From Mangrovibacter yixingensis (GTDB lineage Bacteria > Pseudomonadota > Gammaproteobacteria > Enterobacterales > Enterobacteriaceae): a DNA stretch of 64,000 bases. Where the stretch lies: NCBI RefSeq assembly GCF_020523985.1, contig NZ_JAIVKM010000001.1, forward strand, positions 1,240,001-1,304,000, in the 5' to 3' direction. Of this stretch, positions 1 to 10,708 are shown piece after piece. The position numbers were made by a program, and so were the translations under genes. Below the pieces are notes generated by a model that was not told the origin of the DNA, searched no databases, and worked only from the letters and a program-made list of their open reading frames with translations. Position 1 is the first letter of the stretch; each line of letters opens with the position of its first letter.

Positions 1-1
1 C

Positions 2-322
2 AAACACCTGGCTCGTGCTGGGTATAACCACGATAGCTTTGAAATGTTGCTGGTAACCCGTGATGCTGCATGGCATATCAGCCGTCCGTTGGTTGATTTT
101 GGTGCGCGCCAGCCTGTGGGCGTGGGCGATGTAACCAGTGGTTTACTGTTGGTGAAATTGCTGCAGGGTGCCACCGTTCAGGAAGCGTTGGAGCATGTGA
201 CTGCCGCGGTGTATGCCATTATGCAAACCACCAAGAAGATGGGTGAGTATGAACTGCAAGTTGTTGCTGCTCAGGACGAAATAGCCCGCCCTGAACAGTG
301 GTTTGACAGTAAGCCGCTTTAA
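2..322 (+). CDS. pdxY: Pyridoxal kinase PdxY, C-terminal part (5' truncated by window)
   Basis: This is the last 106 codons of a ribokinase-family pyridoxal kinase, which phosphorylates pyridoxal to pyridoxal 5'-phosphate in the vitamin B6 salvage pathway in the cytoplasm. The reading frame is already open at base 2, so the true start lies outside the window. The motif [10 protein letters not shown] contains the anion-hole glycines and the catalytic Asp typical of this family. In E. coli pdxY also lies beside gstA in the opposite orientation, which supports the PdxY assignment over PdxK. It converges on gstA, with a shared hairpin between them. Confidence 0.93.
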   Translation, partial: KHLARAGYNHDSFEMLLVTRDAAWHISRPLVDFGARQPVGVGDVTSGLLLVKLLQGATVQEALEHVTAAVYAIMQTTKKMGEYELQVVAAQDEIARPEQWFDSKPL

Positions 323-359
323 TAATTGCCTGCCACTAACGTGCTTCTGCGTTGGTACG

Positions 360-375
360 GCTCCAGGGATGGAGC
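360..375. terminator. Bidirectional hairpin between pdxY and gstA
   Basis: The stem GCTCCA/TGGAGC has a GGGA loop and is followed on the + strand by TGTTATTT. It sits 38 bases after the pdxY stop and directly beyond the gstA stop, so it can serve both convergent genes. Confidence 0.55.
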
Positions 376-377
376 TG

Positions 378-983
378 TTATTTGAGACCTTCCGCTTTCA
401 GTGCCGCCATAACCGCAGGGCGGGCATGCATCCTTTCCATAAACGCATTGATATGTTCGAATTGGCTCATATCGAGTGACAACGCGTATCCCCAGTTGAG
501 CACCGTAAATAAATAAGCATCGGCCACACTAAAACGTTGCCCCATTAACCAGTGCTTATTACTGAGCGCATCATTGACCAGACTCATTTTTTTCAGCAGT
601 TTGCTTGTACAACTCGCTTTCCAGGACTCTGGTGTTTCAGCAGAGAACAGGGGAGTGAAGCCTTTGTGCAACTCAGTGGCAATAAAATTCAGCCAGGAAA
701 GCGCCTGATAACGGGACAGCGTGCCAACGGGGGGGAGGAGCTGGCGGTCTGGTACCTGGTCGGCAATATATTGGACAATCACCGCACCTTCTGTCAGCAA
801 TGTTTCGTTATCCAACAACAGAGCGGGAACTTGTCCGGTTGGGTTGATAGACCAGAAATCTTCACCACTTTCTGTGGTTTTATCCTGTAAATCCACCCGT
901 GACAGAGTGAAATCAAGGCCGCTCTCACGCAAAACAATATGTGGTGACAAAGAACATGCGCCTGCTTTATAAAACAATTTCAT
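378..983 (-). CDS. gstA: Glutathione S-transferase GstA (beta class)
   Basis: The 201-residue protein has the usual length of bacterial beta-class glutathione S-transferases, which conjugate glutathione to electrophiles in the cytosol. The N-terminal thioredoxin-like domain begins [15 protein letters not shown], with the Cys10-Ser11 pair used in this class. The [10 protein letters not shown] segment with its cis-Pro and the [11 protein letters not shown] helix bind glutathione. The C-terminal helical domain contains the conserved His in ELHKGF. It lies downstream of dtpA on the same strand, as in E. coli, but a 169-base gap with a weak hairpin suggests separate control. Confidence 0.93.
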   Translation of the reverse strand: MKLFYKAGACSLSPHIVLRESGLDFTLSRVDLQDKTTESGEDFWSINPTGQVPALLLDNETLLTEGAVIVQYIADQVPDRQLLPPVGTLSRYQALSWLNFIATELHKGFTPLFSAETPESWKASCTSKLLKKMSLVNDALSNKHWLMGQRFSVADAYLFTVLNWGYALSLDMSQFEHINAFMERMHARPAVMAALKAEGLK

Positions 984-1106
984 CGGTAAGGCTCCTTGTG
1001 TAACAGCCAGGTATGGGATTGCTTAGAAGGATGGTAGTTGGCAAGGAAGAGAAAGAAAAGCAGAATGAAAGGCGCTAAGCAAAAGTACAGGTTGGTAATA
1101 CATAGC

Positions 1107-1126
1107 CACTGTACTCAGGTACAGTG
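1107..1126 (-). terminator. Hairpin downstream of dtpA
   Basis: An 8-bp perfect stem CACTGTAC/GTACAGTG with a TCAG loop lies 27 bases after the dtpA stop. There is no good T tract on the minus strand, so its role as a terminator is uncertain. Confidence 0.35.
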
Positions 1127-1152
1127 ACTATTATGCTGTTTCCCCAGAATAA

Positions 1153-2658
1153 TCAGGCAGTCACTGTCTGTGGCTCGCTGGCTTTCTTGTCGTCGTCCTG
1201 CGTCATGCGGTGCAGTTTTGGCGCTGTCAGCAGCATTAACAGAGCAATAATGCCAGTGGTAATCCCAATTTGCAGGAAGACATGGCCATAAACCTGCAGA
1301 GACTCTACTGGGTTAGTGACATTCTCTGGTACAGCCATCAGGTTTGCGACTTTACCCGCAATAATTGCAGCACCAGCTGTAGTCAGGAACCAGCTCCCCA
1401 TGATGAAGCCCATCAGGCGCTGTGGAACTAATTGTGCCACCATCGCAAGGCCAAGGCCGGAAATCATCAGCTCACCAATACTTTGCAATGCGTAGCTGGC
1501 AATTAACCAGTTAACCGACACAATACCTGCATCTGTGGCAAAACGAGCCCCTACGGGCAGGATCAGGAACGCACCGGAACACAACACCATACCAATCGCA
1601 AATTTGACAGGCATTGGCAGGCGGTCGCCCATTTTGTTGTAAATGGCTGCAAGGATTGGGCTGCCAATCATAATCCAAAACGGGTTCAGTGCCTGGTATT
1701 GTTCAGGTTCGAAAGCAATACCCAGAATACTGTGCTCAACATTGCGGATAGCAAAAAAGTTCAGTGAGGTAGGCATTTGGCTGTAAAGAACAAAGAACAC
1801 CACTGCTTCCAGCATCAGCAAAAACGCAACAACCATTTTACGGCGTGCAGCGCCTTGCAAGGCAGCAGCTTCTTTAGCAAAAATCGCGACAATACCCAAA
1901 GCGATGACACCCAGTGCGAAACGGGCGATTTGCTGGTTATGCAGTAACCAGGTGGCTATGGCAATCAGAACAAGAACACCAACCAGAGTGGCAAACAGTT
2001 TACGTAGGTCAACTGGTGCAAAATCTGGTTTGGAACCGTAGTCTTTTACCCATTTTTTACAGAATGCAAAGTTCACCACGGTAATCAGCATCCCCACAAC
2101 ACTCAGGGAAAACGCGATGCTCCAGCCAAACTTTGCTGCCAGCCAGGGGGTGGCAAGCATAGAAAAGAATGAACCAATGTTGATGGACATATAGTACATC
2201 GTGAATGCACCATCGAGACGTGGGTCATCTTTCGGGTAACAGGTAGACAGCAGCGCTGACGGGTTCGCTTTGAACAGGCCATTACCAACAGCAATTGTTG
2301 CCATGCCTGCATAAACAATGGCTGCATTGTGCCCGGACCAGGCAACTAATGCGTATCCAACAACCAGAACAAGCGCACCCAGTAGAATGACGCGTTTGGT
2401 ACCCAGAACTTTATCGCCTAACCAGCCACCGATAGCGACCAGCCCATAGACAAGAGCGCTGAAGGAAGAGAAAAGGGTAATTGAATCCGCTTCAGACATA
2501 CCCAGTTGTTTAACCAGGTAAACAGCCATAATCCCTTGCAGGCCGTAGTAACCAAAGCGCTCCCATAATTCAATTGAAAAAATGAGATAAAACGATTTCG
2601 GTTGTTTGAAAGCATTAAGACTAATGTTTTCTGCTGGTTTATTGTTTGCGGTCGACAC
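1153..2658 (-). CDS. dtpA: Dipeptide/tripeptide permease A (POT family)
   Basis: This is a 501-residue proton-coupled oligopeptide transporter of the inner membrane, with about 14 hydrophobic segments, that imports di- and tripeptides. The family signature ExxERF is visible as [10 protein letters not shown] near residue 30, and the PTR2 motif appears as [10 protein letters not shown] near residue 155. Length equals that of E. coli DtpA (TppB, 500 aa), and the position between nth and gstA is conserved, which separates it from the DtpB, DtpC and DtpD paralogues. In E. coli the gene is OmpR-dependent; I did not identify an OmpR site with confidence. Confidence 0.94.
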   Translation of the reverse strand: MSTANNKPAENISLNAFKQPKSFYLIFSIELWERFGYYGLQGIMAVYLVKQLGMSEADSITLFSSFSALVYGLVAIGGWLGDKVLGTKRVILLGALVLVVGYALVAWSGHNAAIVYAGMATIAVGNGLFKANPSALLSTCYPKDDPRLDGAFTMYYMSINIGSFFSMLATPWLAAKFGWSIAFSLSVVGMLITVVNFAFCKKWVKDYGSKPDFAPVDLRKLFATLVGVLVLIAIATWLLHNQQIARFALGVIALGIVAIFAKEAAALQGAARRKMVVAFLLMLEAVVFFVLYSQMPTSLNFFAIRNVEHSILGIAFEPEQYQALNPFWIMIGSPILAAIYNKMGDRLPMPVKFAIGMVLCSGAFLILPVGARFATDAGIVSVNWLIASYALQSIGELMISGLGLAMVAQLVPQRLMGFIMGSWFLTTAGAAIIAGKVANLMAVPENVTNPVESLQVYGHVFLQIGITTGIIALLMLLTAPKLHRMTQDDDKKASEPQTVTA

Positions 2659-3228
2659 ATATACCTCTTATTTTACATCCCGTACTAATGGGGCGTTTTT
2701 AATCAGATGGCGCTTAAGACGACTCTGATTTTGTTATGGGAGGGGAAAACGGCGGGTACTTTTCCTTAATATGGGGCGTCTGGCAAGCAATTTGTCATAT
2801 TCTTTTACATATGCAACTGACAGAGCATTGCCAGGTTAAAACAATTGTTATGCAGTTATAAATTTTGTTTGATTAAAAAATATAAGATTTTTCTTTCATT
2901 GAATTGCGTTTTTTCTTATTTATAGTGATATATATAGAAATGTTGATATAATTTGGTTTTTATATCTATTTTTATAAATAAATCTAATATTTTATTCCGT
3001 ATTTGAGTTTTTCCCCTTATAAAACAGATAATTGGTTAGGTTTCGTTACGCATTTTTTAACATTTCGCCAGTGGTGAGGTTGGAAATAAGAAATCTATAG
3101 AAATTTTGGATTCTAAAAAAACAATTAACCAAAATAGGTGTTTTTTGGCATTTTTTAATCAGAGTATTTGGCGATGTAGTGTGTGTTTGTATCGTGAAAT
3201 GCCAATGCGGCAGGATGAGAGGTAAACG
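2659..3228. other. Long AT-rich upstream region of dtpA
   Basis: This 570-base stretch between dtpA and the nth terminator has no convincing gene. It is very AT-rich from about 2810 to 3170, unlike the genes on either side. It must hold the dtpA promoter and leader. Curved AT-rich DNA of this kind is typical of H-NS-bound regulatory regions, but that is inference. A 67-codon frame on the minus strand at 3046-3249 has no ribosome binding site and looks fortuitous. Confidence 0.4.
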
Positions 3229-3250
3229 TTTGCGCCAGTGCTGGCGCAAA
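3229..3250 (-). terminator. Terminator-like hairpin after nth / rsx operon
   Basis: A perfect 10-bp stem TTTGCGCCAG/CTGGCGCAAA with a 2-base loop lies 20 bases beyond the nth stop. The following minus-strand bases CGTTTACC give only a weak T tract. It probably ends the rsxABCDGE-nth transcript. Confidence 0.55.
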
Positions 3251-3270
3251 CCAGTATCAGTACAGTTTAT

Positions 3271-3906
3271 CTAGATTTCAGTTTTTTCTTTGTACTCACA
3301 GAGATCTTCAATCAGGCAAGAACCACAGCGAGGTTTGCGTGCTACGCAAGTGTAACGCCCATGCAGGATCAACCAGTGGTGGCAATCTACTTTAAATTCT
3401 GCAGGAACCGTTTTTAATAGTTTTTCCTCTACTTGCTCTACCGTCTTCCCTGGGGCAAACCCGGTACGGTTACATACCCTGAAAATGTGTGTGTCTACGG
3501 CGATGGTTGGCCAGCCAAACGCTGTGTTCAATACAACATTCGCTGTTTTTCTACCAACGCCAGGTAAAGCCTCCAGTGCGGCTCTGTCTTCCGGCACTTC
3601 TCCGCCATGTTGCTCCAGCAGAATTTTGCAGGTTTTAATCACATTTTCCGCTTTGCTGTTAAACAGGCCAATGGTTTTGATATAGGACTTAACGCCTTCG
3701 ACTCCCAGCGCGAGAATGGCAGCAGGCGTGTTAGCTACCGGGTACAGCTTTGCGGTAGCTTTATTCACACTTACATCGGTTGCCTGCGCAGAAAGCAAGA
3801 CAGAAATAAGCAATTCAAAAGGCGAGGAGAAGTGCAGCTCTGTGGTAGGGTGCGGATTCTGGTCCCTCAGGCGTGACAAAATAGTAATACGTTTCTCTTT
3901 GTTCAT
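3271..3906 (-). CDS. nth: Endonuclease III (DNA glycosylase/AP lyase)
   Basis: This 211-residue base-excision repair enzyme removes oxidised pyrimidines and cleaves at the abasic site. The helix-hairpin-helix LPGVGRKTANVV carries the catalytic Lys (near residue 120), and AVDTHIFRV contains the catalytic Asp. The C-terminal [4Fe-4S] ligands follow the exact C-x6-C-x2-C-x5-C pattern, starting at TCVARKPRC. The start overlaps the rsxE stop by one base, so it is translated as the last gene of the rsx operon, as in E. coli. Co-expression with Rsx links repair of oxidative damage to electron transport that resets SoxR. Confidence 0.96.
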   Translation of the reverse strand: MNKEKRITILSRLRDQNPHPTTELHFSSPFELLISVLLSAQATDVSVNKATAKLYPVANTPAAILALGVEGVKSYIKTIGLFNSKAENVIKTCKILLEQHGGEVPEDRAALEALPGVGRKTANVVLNTAFGWPTIAVDTHIFRVCNRTGFAPGKTVEQVEEKLLKTVPAEFKVDCHHWLILHGRYTCVARKPRCGSCLIEDLCEYKEKTEI

Positions 3907-4595
3907 CAGGCTTTTTCTGCTCCTTGTACGCTGTTCTCCTGCGCATGAGTTAAGGCTCTGCGTTTGGTACGCTCATCAATGACGTACTTGGCTGCCAGCA
4001 TTAACCCCAGGCCAAAGAAAGCGCCCGGTGGCAGCATGGCGAGTAAAAAGGGCGTATCAGTGTGATAGATTTGGATGCGTAAAACTTTCGCCCAGCTTCC
4101 CAGCAGAACATCTGCACCGTCAAATAGCGTCCCATTACCCAAAATTTCACGCATGGCGCCCAGGACAAACATGGCAAACGTTGCCCCCATTCCAATGGCA
4201 AGTCCATCAATTGCGGCAAGCCCTGGTGGGTTTCTGGAGGCGAAGGCTTCAGCGCGTCCAATCACAATACAGTTAGTGACAATCAACGGAATAAAGATCC
4301 CAAGGGACTGATAAAGCCCAAAAGCAAAGGCATTGATTAACAGCTGAACTGAAGTCACTACAGAAGCAATGATAAGTACATAAATCGGGATACGTATTTC
4401 ACTGGGTACAAAACGCCGTAGCAGAGAAACAGCGGTATTAGTCAGCACCAGTACCAGCGTGGTTGCCAGACCAAGCCCCAGAGCATTAGTTGCTGTTGAA
4501 GTGACGGCAAGCAGAGGGCATAAACCAAGTAATTGCACCAATGCTGAGTTGTTCTTCCACAAGCCTTGTACAAAAATCGTTTTTACATCACTCAT
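3906..4595 (-). CDS. rsxE: Rsx/Rnf electron transport complex subunit RsxE
   Basis: This 229-residue polytopic inner-membrane protein is homologous to RsxE/RnfE and structurally paired with RsxA. The first half ([19 protein letters not shown]) and the [17 protein letters not shown] segment match the family closely, including the conserved Cys residues that help hold an iron-sulfur centre between RsxA and RsxE. The frame extends upstream to 4610, but the start at 4595 (MSDVKT) gives a 4-base overlap with the rsxG stop (ATGA) and matches the family N-terminus. The complex transfers electrons that keep SoxR reduced and inactive. Confidence 0.94.
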   Translation of the reverse strand: MSDVKTIFVQGLWKNNSALVQLLGLCPLLAVTSTATNALGLGLATTLVLVLTNTAVSLLRRFVPSEIRIPIYVLIIASVVTSVQLLINAFAFGLYQSLGIFIPLIVTNCIVIGRAEAFASRNPPGLAAIDGLAIGMGATFAMFVLGAMREILGNGTLFDGADVLLGSWAKVLRIQIYHTDTPFLLAMLPPGAFFGLGLMLAAKYVIDERTKRRALTHAQENSVQGAEKA

Positions 4596-5221
4596 GATGA
4601 CGCTCCACAAGAGGGTAAAGTCGCCAGTTCTGGCGGCAATGTTTTGGCAAACAATGCAGCGCGTTTAACCGCGTTAACCACAGCACGAGGAGTAATGGTC
4701 GCACCAGTGAACTGATCAAACTGCCCGCCATCTTTTTTCACGGCCCATGAAGCATCGTCAGGCCCCGTTACACGTTTGCCAGCAAACGCCAGAATCCAGT
4801 TTGATACCCGCACATCAATTTTATCGCCAAGACCCGGTGTTTCATGCTGTTCAGTAACCCGCGTACCCAGTACGGTGCCAGAGAAATCAGTAGCAACTAA
4901 TAACTGGATAGCGCCACCGTAGCCATCAGGCGCAGTAGTCTGCATCACTACTGCAACGGGTTTCCCTTGTTTGCGGGCAATATAGATATCATGTGCACCA
5001 ACCCCGAGAGGCGTATCCTTCGCGACCACACAATCATGCTGGATAGCATTATCATAGCTGTCCGGAGTAATAACCTGGTCGAACAATTTTTTTTGTTGCA
5101 CCATAGCCTGATGAGCAATGACTGGTTGTGTCAATGAGTTCACTACGGCAACCAGCCCAGTGAAACCTGCGGCGAATAGCGCCAGGGTGACACCGTGTTT
5201 ACGCATTGTTTTTAGCATCAC
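4592..5221 (-). CDS. rsxG: Rsx/Rnf electron transport complex subunit RsxG
   Basis: This 209-residue flavoprotein subunit has one N-terminal membrane anchor (about residues 8-28) and a periplasmic FMN-binding domain. The motif [12 protein letters not shown] contains the Thr to which FMN is attached covalently by a phosphoester bond. [13 protein letters not shown] and GLGDKI are family-conserved. It lies 8 bases after rsxD and overlaps rsxE by 4 bases, which indicates tight translational coupling. Confidence 0.94.
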   Translation of the reverse strand: MMLKTMRKHGVTLALFAAGFTGLVAVVNSLTQPVIAHQAMVQQKKLFDQVITPDSYDNAIQHDCVVAKDTPLGVGAHDIYIARKQGKPVAVVMQTTAPDGYGGAIQLLVATDFSGTVLGTRVTEQHETPGLGDKIDVRVSNWILAFAGKRVTGPDDASWAVKKDGGQFDQFTGATITPRAVVNAVKRAALFAKTLPPELATLPSCGASS

Positions 5222-5229
5222 GTGTCTCC

Positions 5230-6279
5230 TTAGCGGTGCCCATAAGTTTGCGGGCGCGTAAAGTAATCAATCAATGGCACTGTGATATTCGCCAGCAACG
5301 TGGCAAAAGCGACAGCGTCCGGGTAACCACCGAATGACCGAATCAACCAAACCAGTAAACCAGCCAGCGCGCCGAAGATCAGGCGCCCTTTGGGTGTGGT
5401 TGACGCGGTCACCGGGTCGGTCAAAATAAAGAAGGCACCCATCATGGTCGCCCCGGAAAACAGATGAATGATGGGGGAGGCACAGGTGTTCGGTAGTAAC
5501 CACCATCCTAACGCAGAACACAGCAGCAATGTCAGCAGGAAGCTTACCGGGATATGCCAGCGTATTGCCCCTTTGAGTAACAGGAAAACACCACCTGCAA
5601 GCCATGCGACGTTAACCCACTGCCAGCCAATACCAGCCAGTATGCCGCCATAAATAGACGCCTGTTTTAGTTCGGCCACTGAATGCCCGGCACGCAGACC
5701 GGTTTTAAACGTGTCCAGAGGGGTTGCCTGGCTGATGCCATCAATGCCCATTTTAAGCTGTGTAACGGTATCACCTGCCAGAGTATGGCCGGTGAAAATA
5801 GTATGCAGAACGTCACTTACTCCTGGCACTGTGGCAGCCAGTGTTTCGGGGGGTAACCAGGATGTCATGGGCACAGGAAATGCGATAAGTAACACCACAT
5901 AACCGGTCATTGCCGGGTTAAAGGGGTTATGGCCCAGACCACCATACAGTTGTTTGGCAAAAATAATGGCAAAAAGGGTACCAACAATCACCATCCACCA
6001 TGGAGCAAGTGGGGGGATACTGACGCCCAGCAGCAGGCCGGTGAGAAGTGCTGAATTATCACTCAGTACGGTCATTGATTTATTGCGCAACTTGAGTATT
6101 GCGCTTTCCCCTGCAAGTGCAGTGAGGCACCCAAGGATGACCTGAACCAGGCTACCGGGCCCGAACCACAGGGTTTGAACAATAATGGCAGGGACTGACG
6201 CCAGCGTAACCAGCAGCATGATACGGCTGGTTTGGCGTTGGTTATGAGTATAGGGAGAACTGGCAATCCGAAAAACCAT
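5230..6279 (-). CDS. rsxD: Rsx/Rnf electron transport complex subunit RsxD
   Basis: This 349-residue polytopic membrane subunit of the NqrB/RnfD family has length equal to the family norm (about 350). The [11 protein letters not shown] motif near residue 187 includes the Thr that carries covalent FMN in homologues. GHNPFNPAM and the C-terminal [15 protein letters not shown] match RsxD. Start and stop fit neatly between rsxC (ends 6280) and rsxG, with no spacer, in keeping with one operon. Confidence 0.94.
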   Translation of the reverse strand: MVFRIASSPYTHNQRQTSRIMLLVTLASVPAIIVQTLWFGPGSLVQVILGCLTALAGESAILKLRNKSMTVLSDNSALLTGLLLGVSIPPLAPWWMVIVGTLFAIIFAKQLYGGLGHNPFNPAMTGYVVLLIAFPVPMTSWLPPETLAATVPGVSDVLHTIFTGHTLAGDTVTQLKMGIDGISQATPLDTFKTGLRAGHSVAELKQASIYGGILAGIGWQWVNVAWLAGGVFLLLKGAIRWHIPVSFLLTLLLCSALGWWLLPNTCASPIIHLFSGATMMGAFFILTDPVTASTTPKGRLIFGALAGLLVWLIRSFGGYPDAVAFATLLANITVPLIDYFTRPQTYGHR

Positions 6280-8550
6280 TTATTCCTCACTGACGGCAGA
6301 CTGTGCCGCACGTTTTGCTTTGGCGCGGGCAATGGCGGCTTCAACGGCCGCTTTGCGCGGGTCAGCGGCAACCGGTTCATTTACTGTTGCCGGGGTGGTG
6401 CCGGTTTCTGGCGCAGCGTTTTCAGCAGCCTGAGCCTTGCGTGCTTTGGCGCGGGCAATGGCAGCTTCAACGGCCGCTTTGCGCGGGTCAGCGGCCACCG
6501 GTTCATCTACAGTTGCCGGGGTGGTGCCGGTTTCTGGCGCAGCGTTTTCAGCAGCCTGCGCCTTGCGTGCTTTGGCGCGGGCAATGGCGGCTTCAACGGC
6601 TGCTTTGCGCGGGTCAGCGGCAACCGGTTCATCCACAGTTTCCGGGGTGGTGCCGGTTTCTGGGGCAGCGTTTTCAGCAGCCTGAGCTTTGCGTGCTTTG
6701 GCGCGGGCAATGGCGGCTTCAACGGCGGCTTTGCGCGGGTCAGCGGCAACCGTTTCATTTACTGTTGCCGGGGTGGTGCTGGTTTCTGGTGCCGCGTTTT
6801 CAGCAGCCTGAGCCTTGCGTGCTTTGGCGCGAGCCAGCGCAGCGGCCACAGCTGCCTTGCGCGGGTCTTCTGAAGCAGTATTAGCCCCGCTGGTCATTGG
6901 TTCTGATGCCTGCAGCGTAGCTTTTTCTTGTTGGCGGGCACGAGCTTCAGCTTTGCGCGCCGCCCGGGCTGCGATCACGGCCTGGTTATCAGGCTGAGCA
7001 CCCGCCTTAACGACAACGGTGTCGGTCGCCGCAGCGTGTTTTTCTTTGACTCGCGCAAGCGCCGCCGCAATAGCAGATTTATCCTGCGATGAGCCAGGTT
7101 GCACAACTGCCTGCTGGTGGCGAACCAGCCTGGCTTGTTTTTCTCGCTCAAGGCGTGCCTGGCGTGCTTCAAAGCGGGTTTTCGCTTCCGCCGCACGGCG
7201 ATTTTCTTCGGCAATAGCCCGAATCTCTGCTTTTTCCTGACGGAAATATTGCACCAGTGGGATCTGGCTTGGGCAAACCCAGGCGCAGGCACCACATTCA
7301 ATGCAATCATTCAGGTGGTGTGCTGTGGCTTTATCGTGCTGCTGACCTTTGCTGAACCAGTATAACTGTTGTGGCAACAGGTCAGCAGGGCATGCTTCAG
7401 CACATGCACTGCAGCGAATGCAATGTTGCTCTTCTTGTGGAGGCTCCATTTCTTGTGCTGATGGGGCCAGCAAGCAGTTAGTAATTTTTACCGCAGGCAC
7501 ATCGAGCGAGGGCAGGGTGAATCCCATTAAAGGGCCACCCATAATAACCATTGGCTGAGTGCTACTACGGAAATCTGCAAAATTAAGTAAGTGGCGTACA
7601 GGTGTGCCTATGCGTGCCCATACGTTGCCTGGCTTGCCTACTGATTCCCCGGTCAGCGTTACAACTCGCTCGGTTAAAGGTTCGCCATCTATAATTGCGC
7701 GTTTTATAGCATATGCTGTACCGACGTTTTGCATCAAAACGCCGATATCAGAAGAGCGCCCACCATGGGGAACCTGCTTCCCTGTCAGTATTTGGGTTAA
7801 TTGTTTGGCGCCACCTGATGGATATTTGGTGGGAATAATGCGTAACTGCACTTTATGCTCATCACACAATACCGCTTTCAGCATGGAAATTGCCTGGGGC
7901 TTATTGTCTTCAATACCAATCAAAATCACGCGCGGACTGAGGATATAGTCGAGGATTTTTATCCCTTCGAGTATTTGTGCTGCGCATTCCTGCATTAAAC
8001 GGTCGTCAGCAGTAATGTATGGCTCACATTCAGCCGCATTAATAATTAGTGTCTCTATGCGGCCTGTTCCGCCGCGCAATTTCACACCAGTGGGAAAGCC
8101 TGCGCCGCCAAGGCCCGCGACACCGAACTGGTGAATTCGCTCAATCAGGCTTGCTTTATCATGCTGCGTGTAATCACTCCAGCCTTCCCGCGGGATCCAT
8201 TCGTCTTTACCATCAGCCGCGAGAAAAACACAAGGCTCCATCAAACCTGAAGGGTGAGCTGTAATATGGGGAGCTATTGCTGTGACCGTGCCGGAAGTCG
8301 GTGCATGTACGGGCAACATTTTTCCCCAGCCTCGGGTAAGAGGCTGGCCACGTAACACAACGTCACCGGGTTTTACGCACAGTTCACCTTCATCGCCAAT
8401 ATGTTGTTTTATTGGAATGATATAATCCGCAGCCAGCGGGAGATGCCGCAGCGGGGCACCGCTAGACTGGTGCTTCATTTCTGGAGGGTGAATCCCGCCA
8501 TGAAAGTCCCAGATTTTGTCTTTTTTAAACGCTGAAAAAAGCTTAAGCAT
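6280..8550 (-). CDS. rsxC: Rsx/Rnf electron transport complex subunit RsxC, with C-terminal tandem repeats
   Basis: This 756-residue peripheral subunit passes electrons from NADH through flavin and iron-sulfur centres to the membrane subunits. The NADH/FMN domain shows [13 protein letters not shown] near residue 150. Two [4Fe-4S] motifs follow, [12 protein letters not shown] and [12 protein letters not shown], at about residues 376-425. The rest is an Ala/Lys/Arg-rich tail predicted to be helical or coiled. Its last about 190 residues are near-identical 42-residue repeats built on [20 protein letters not shown] (see repeat entry). Length variation of this tail is known among RsxC proteins. 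It overlaps rsxB by 8 bases. Confidence 0.94.
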   Translation of the reverse strand: MLKLFSAFKKDKIWDFHGGIHPPEMKHQSSGAPLRHLPLAADYIIPIKQHIGDEGELCVKPGDVVLRGQPLTRGWGKMLPVHAPTSGTVTAIAPHITAHPSGLMEPCVFLAADGKDEWIPREGWSDYTQHDKASLIERIHQFGVAGLGGAGFPTGVKLRGGTGRIETLIINAAECEPYITADDRLMQECAAQILEGIKILDYILSPRVILIGIEDNKPQAISMLKAVLCDEHKVQLRIIPTKYPSGGAKQLTQILTGKQVPHGGRSSDIGVLMQNVGTAYAIKRAIIDGEPLTERVVTLTGESVGKPGNVWARIGTPVRHLLNFADFRSSTQPMVIMGGPLMGFTLPSLDVPAVKITNCLLAPSAQEMEPPQEEQHCIRCSACAEACPADLLPQQLYWFSKGQQHDKATAHHLNDCIECGACAWVCPSQIPLVQYFRQEKAEIRAIAEENRRAAEAKTRFEARQARLEREKQARLVRHQQAVVQPGSSQDKSAIAAALARVKEKHAAATDTVVVKAGAQPDNQAVIAARAARKAEARARQQEKATLQASEPMTSGANTASEDPRKAAVAAALARAKARKAQAAENAAPETSTTPATVNETVAADPRKAAVEAAIARAKARKAQAAENAAPETGTTPETVDEPVAADPRKAAVEAAIARAKARKAQAAENAAPETGTTPATVDEPVAADPRKAAVEAAIARAKARKAQAAENAAPETGTTPATVNEPVAADPRKAAVEAAIARAKAKRAAQSAVSEE
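6293..6872. repeat. 126-bp tandem repeats encoding the RsxC tail
   Basis: Four near-complete units and one partial unit of 126 bp (42 codons) lie head to tail within the 3' end of rsxC. The three inner units are almost identical at DNA level, differing mainly in the ACTGTTGC/ACAGTTTC and ATTTA/ATCTA/ATCCA segments. Each unit encodes [20 protein letters not shown] followed by a linker rich in Ala, Glu and Thr. Near identity including silent positions suggests recent expansion or gene conversion. Confidence 0.92.
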
Positions 8551-9118
8551 GGTTTTCCACAGGGATAATTTTCACGGGGATAGTTTGCAAGTCCCATTTC
8601 CAGGTAGCCGGAGTTGGGTTTACTGGCACCAGCGTAATACATTGTGTTGGGCAAGGTGCTACACATAAGTTGCAACCAGTACACTGGTCGCTGATTACCG
8701 TATGCATGGCTCGGGTAGCACCGACAATCGCATCAACAGGGCAGGCTTGAATACACTTCGTGCAGCCAATACAGTTATCTTCATCAATCACTGCCAGCAT
8801 TCGCTCTGGTTCAGCGGCATCAGATCCTTCTATTGGTTGTGGATCCACACCCATCAACCCGGCAATTTTCACCATTACAGCCTCGCCGCCAGGTGCACAA
8901 CGGTTTATTTGCTCACCATTTTTACCCACAGCTTCTGCATAGGGGCGACAACCTGGGTAACCACATTGGCCGCACTGGCTTTGTGGTAATATTTCATCGA
9001 TTTTGTCGACTATCGGGTCATCTTCCACTTTAAAGCGCCGTGAGGCATAGCCGAGAATCAACCCAAAAAACAGGCCGAGTAACGCTAGTGGGATGATGGC
9101 TATCCAAATCATACTCAT
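8543..9118 (-). CDS. rsxB: Rsx/Rnf electron transport complex subunit RsxB
   Basis: This 191-residue iron-sulfur subunit has one N-terminal transmembrane helix (about residues 4-25). A first cluster motif, [17 protein letters not shown], is typical of RnfB proteins. Two classical ferredoxin motifs follow, [12 protein letters not shown] and [12 protein letters not shown], so three [4Fe-4S] clusters are expected. The start ATG overlaps the rsxA stop by one base. The protein relays electrons between RsxC and the membrane core. Confidence 0.95.
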   Translation of the reverse strand: MSMIWIAIIPLALLGLFFGLILGYASRRFKVEDDPIVDKIDEILPQSQCGQCGYPGCRPYAEAVGKNGEQINRCAPGGEAVMVKIAGLMGVDPQPIEGSDAAEPERMLAVIDEDNCIGCTKCIQACPVDAIVGATRAMHTVISDQCTGCNLCVAPCPTQCITLVPVNPTPATWKWDLQTIPVKIIPVENHA

Positions 9119-9699
9119 TAAAACTTCACCAGCCCGCTAAAGCCCATAAAGGCCAGGGACATTAATCCTGCCGTAATTAACGCGATGGCATTACCACGAA
9201 AAGGGGCAGGGACATCAGCAACCGCCAGTCGCTCACGCACTGCGGCAAATAACACCAGAACAAGGGAAAACCCTACCGCCGCGGAAAAACCATATAAGGC
9301 AGCCTGGAAAAAATTCTGTTTGAGGTTCACGCTCAACAACGGTACGGCAAGCACTGCACAGTTAGTGGTGATAAGCGGCAAAAAAATACCCAACAACCGG
9401 TACAGTGCCGGGCTGGTTTTTCTTACGACCATTTCAGTAAACTGAACCACAACTGCTATTACCAAAATAAAACTCATGGTGCGCAGCCAGGTTAAATCCA
9501 GCGGAATCAGAATTAAATTATCGATTAACCACGAACTGATGGACGCCAGCGTCATGACGAATGTTGTCGCGAGCCCCATGCCAATGGCGGACTCCAGTTT
9601 TTTGGATACCCCCATGAAAGGGCACAGGCCAAGAAATTTTACCAGCACATAGTTATTAACCAGTACCGTGCCAATAAAGAGCAACAAATAATCAGTCAT
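9118..9699 (-). CDS. rsxA: Rsx/Rnf electron transport complex subunit RsxA
   Basis: This 193-residue polytopic inner-membrane subunit is exactly the length of E. coli Rsx[21 protein letters not shown] and the segment [13 protein letters not shown] match the family, as does [10 protein letters not shown], which carries the second conserved Cys. An in-frame upstream extension to 9723 was not used because the family N-terminus begins MTDYLL. It is the promoter-proximal gene of rsxABCDGE-nth, 73 bases after ydgK. Confidence 0.95.
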   Translation of the reverse strand: MTDYLLLFIGTVLVNNYVLVKFLGLCPFMGVSKKLESAIGMGLATTFVMTLASISSWLIDNLILIPLDLTWLRTMSFILVIAVVVQFTEMVVRKTSPALYRLLGIFLPLITTNCAVLAVPLLSVNLKQNFFQAALYGFSAAVGFSLVLVLFAAVRERLAVADVPAPFRGNAIALITAGLMSLAFMGFSGLVKF

Positions 9700-9772
9700 A
9701 ATCAGGTCTGAAACTAACGCCATTAGTCACCCGGCGCACCCGGGCGTGAAAAAAGTAAATTACCGTCTGCAA

Positions 9773-10213
9773 TCAGGTATTAACAAAAGTATGTTTAACC
9801 CGCTGCGATTTCCTGAAGTAAGGCGCAAACACGGCTGCTGCCAGCAACGGGAATAATAACTGACGAACTGCAATTGCATCGGTTACCGGAGAGAATGCAA
9901 AAGCTTTAACCGCCAGAAGAACGCAAACCAGTAACCATAAAATATAGTGCCGTGGTACTTTGCTCCGGCGTTTGAAAAACGCGATAACAAGCCACAGGCT
10001 GTAAAACCACATCGCCACAGTAAAAACCAGTGAGAGGTACCACATCGCCGCTGTTTGTGGGAGTTGTGCCGCCAGCGCCGTGTGTGTCTCTGGTATACTG
10101 AGCGCCATTATATACATCACAATACCAAGTGATGTGCTCAATAGTGTCATCAAAAGCCAGGCCAATGGCAGAAGTAACCACCCGCCAATCCGTAACGCAC
10201 CTGCGTTATTCAT
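9773..10213 (-). CDS. ydgK: YdgK, DUF2569 inner-membrane protein
   Basis: This 146-residue protein has four hydrophobic segments (about residues 8-35, 55-80, 90-108 and 117-132) and the GGWLLLPL start typical of the DUF2569 family. No biochemical function is established. It precedes rsxA on the same strand, as in E. coli, and may share its transcript. Confidence 0.88.
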   Translation of the reverse strand: MNNAGALRIGGWLLLPLAWLLMTLLSTSLGIVMYIMALSIPETHTALAAQLPQTAAMWYLSLVFTVAMWFYSLWLVIAFFKRRSKVPRHYILWLLVCVLLAVKAFAFSPVTDAIAVRQLLFPLLAAAVFAPYFRKSQRVKHTFVNT

Positions 10214-10708
10214 TGTTACTCCAAATCAAGTTAGCCAGCGAACAGCCTGCCTGTAAGAATCCGAATTAGCGCGGAATTATAAGGATTTTGCCTGGGAATG
10301 CCAGATTCAACACGTTACATAACGTACTGCTACAGCACTCTGATGCTGTGCCTGGCGGTTTTGTCCGCATACAGATGTGTTGGTCTGGCTTTAATTACGC
10401 CTTCCACTATTACACTGAACGCCCTGGATTGAGTGCAAGGTAATTCAGAGCATTCTTTACCCACCTATAGCCGTGGGCAGTGAAATGCCGTCACAGGATA
10501 CTCTCAAGCGCAGGGCTATCGGTTTTCAAATGGTTAAAAAAATGCGGGGAATCCGAGCAAATCAGCCCCAATGGTTTAATCTGATGGCAAGCTGTGTTAA
10601 CTATGGCAGCACTCAATATTAATGGGAATGGCAGGATAATTCACCTGCTGTTGTCTGATATTCCGCTGCACTGCAATAGCAGTTATCAAGAATTAAGGAA
10701 CGAGTGTA
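10214..10708. other. 495-base non-coding region between ydgK and ydgJ; cnu not found
   Basis: This region separates the divergent ydgK and ydgJ genes. In E. coli the Hha-like regulator gene cnu (ydgT, 71 codons) and the short blr lie here. I see no frame matching Cnu on either strand and no Hha-type sequence. A small stem ACAGCA/TGCTGT occurs near 10332-10349. Promoters for both genes must lie here but I could not fix them. Confidence 0.4.

Noticed and set aside
3046-3249. 67-codon minus-strand frame upstream of dtpA
   Set aside because: Composition is AT-driven, it spans the nth terminator and has no ribosome site.
6293-6872. Possible CRISPR-like array
   Set aside because: The units are 126-bp contiguous coding repeats without spacers.
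6232-6884. Long frames on the + strand (up to 213 codons) opposite rsxC
   Set aside because: They are antisense shadows created by the repeated, GC-rich rsxC tail; no ribosome sites and no family match.
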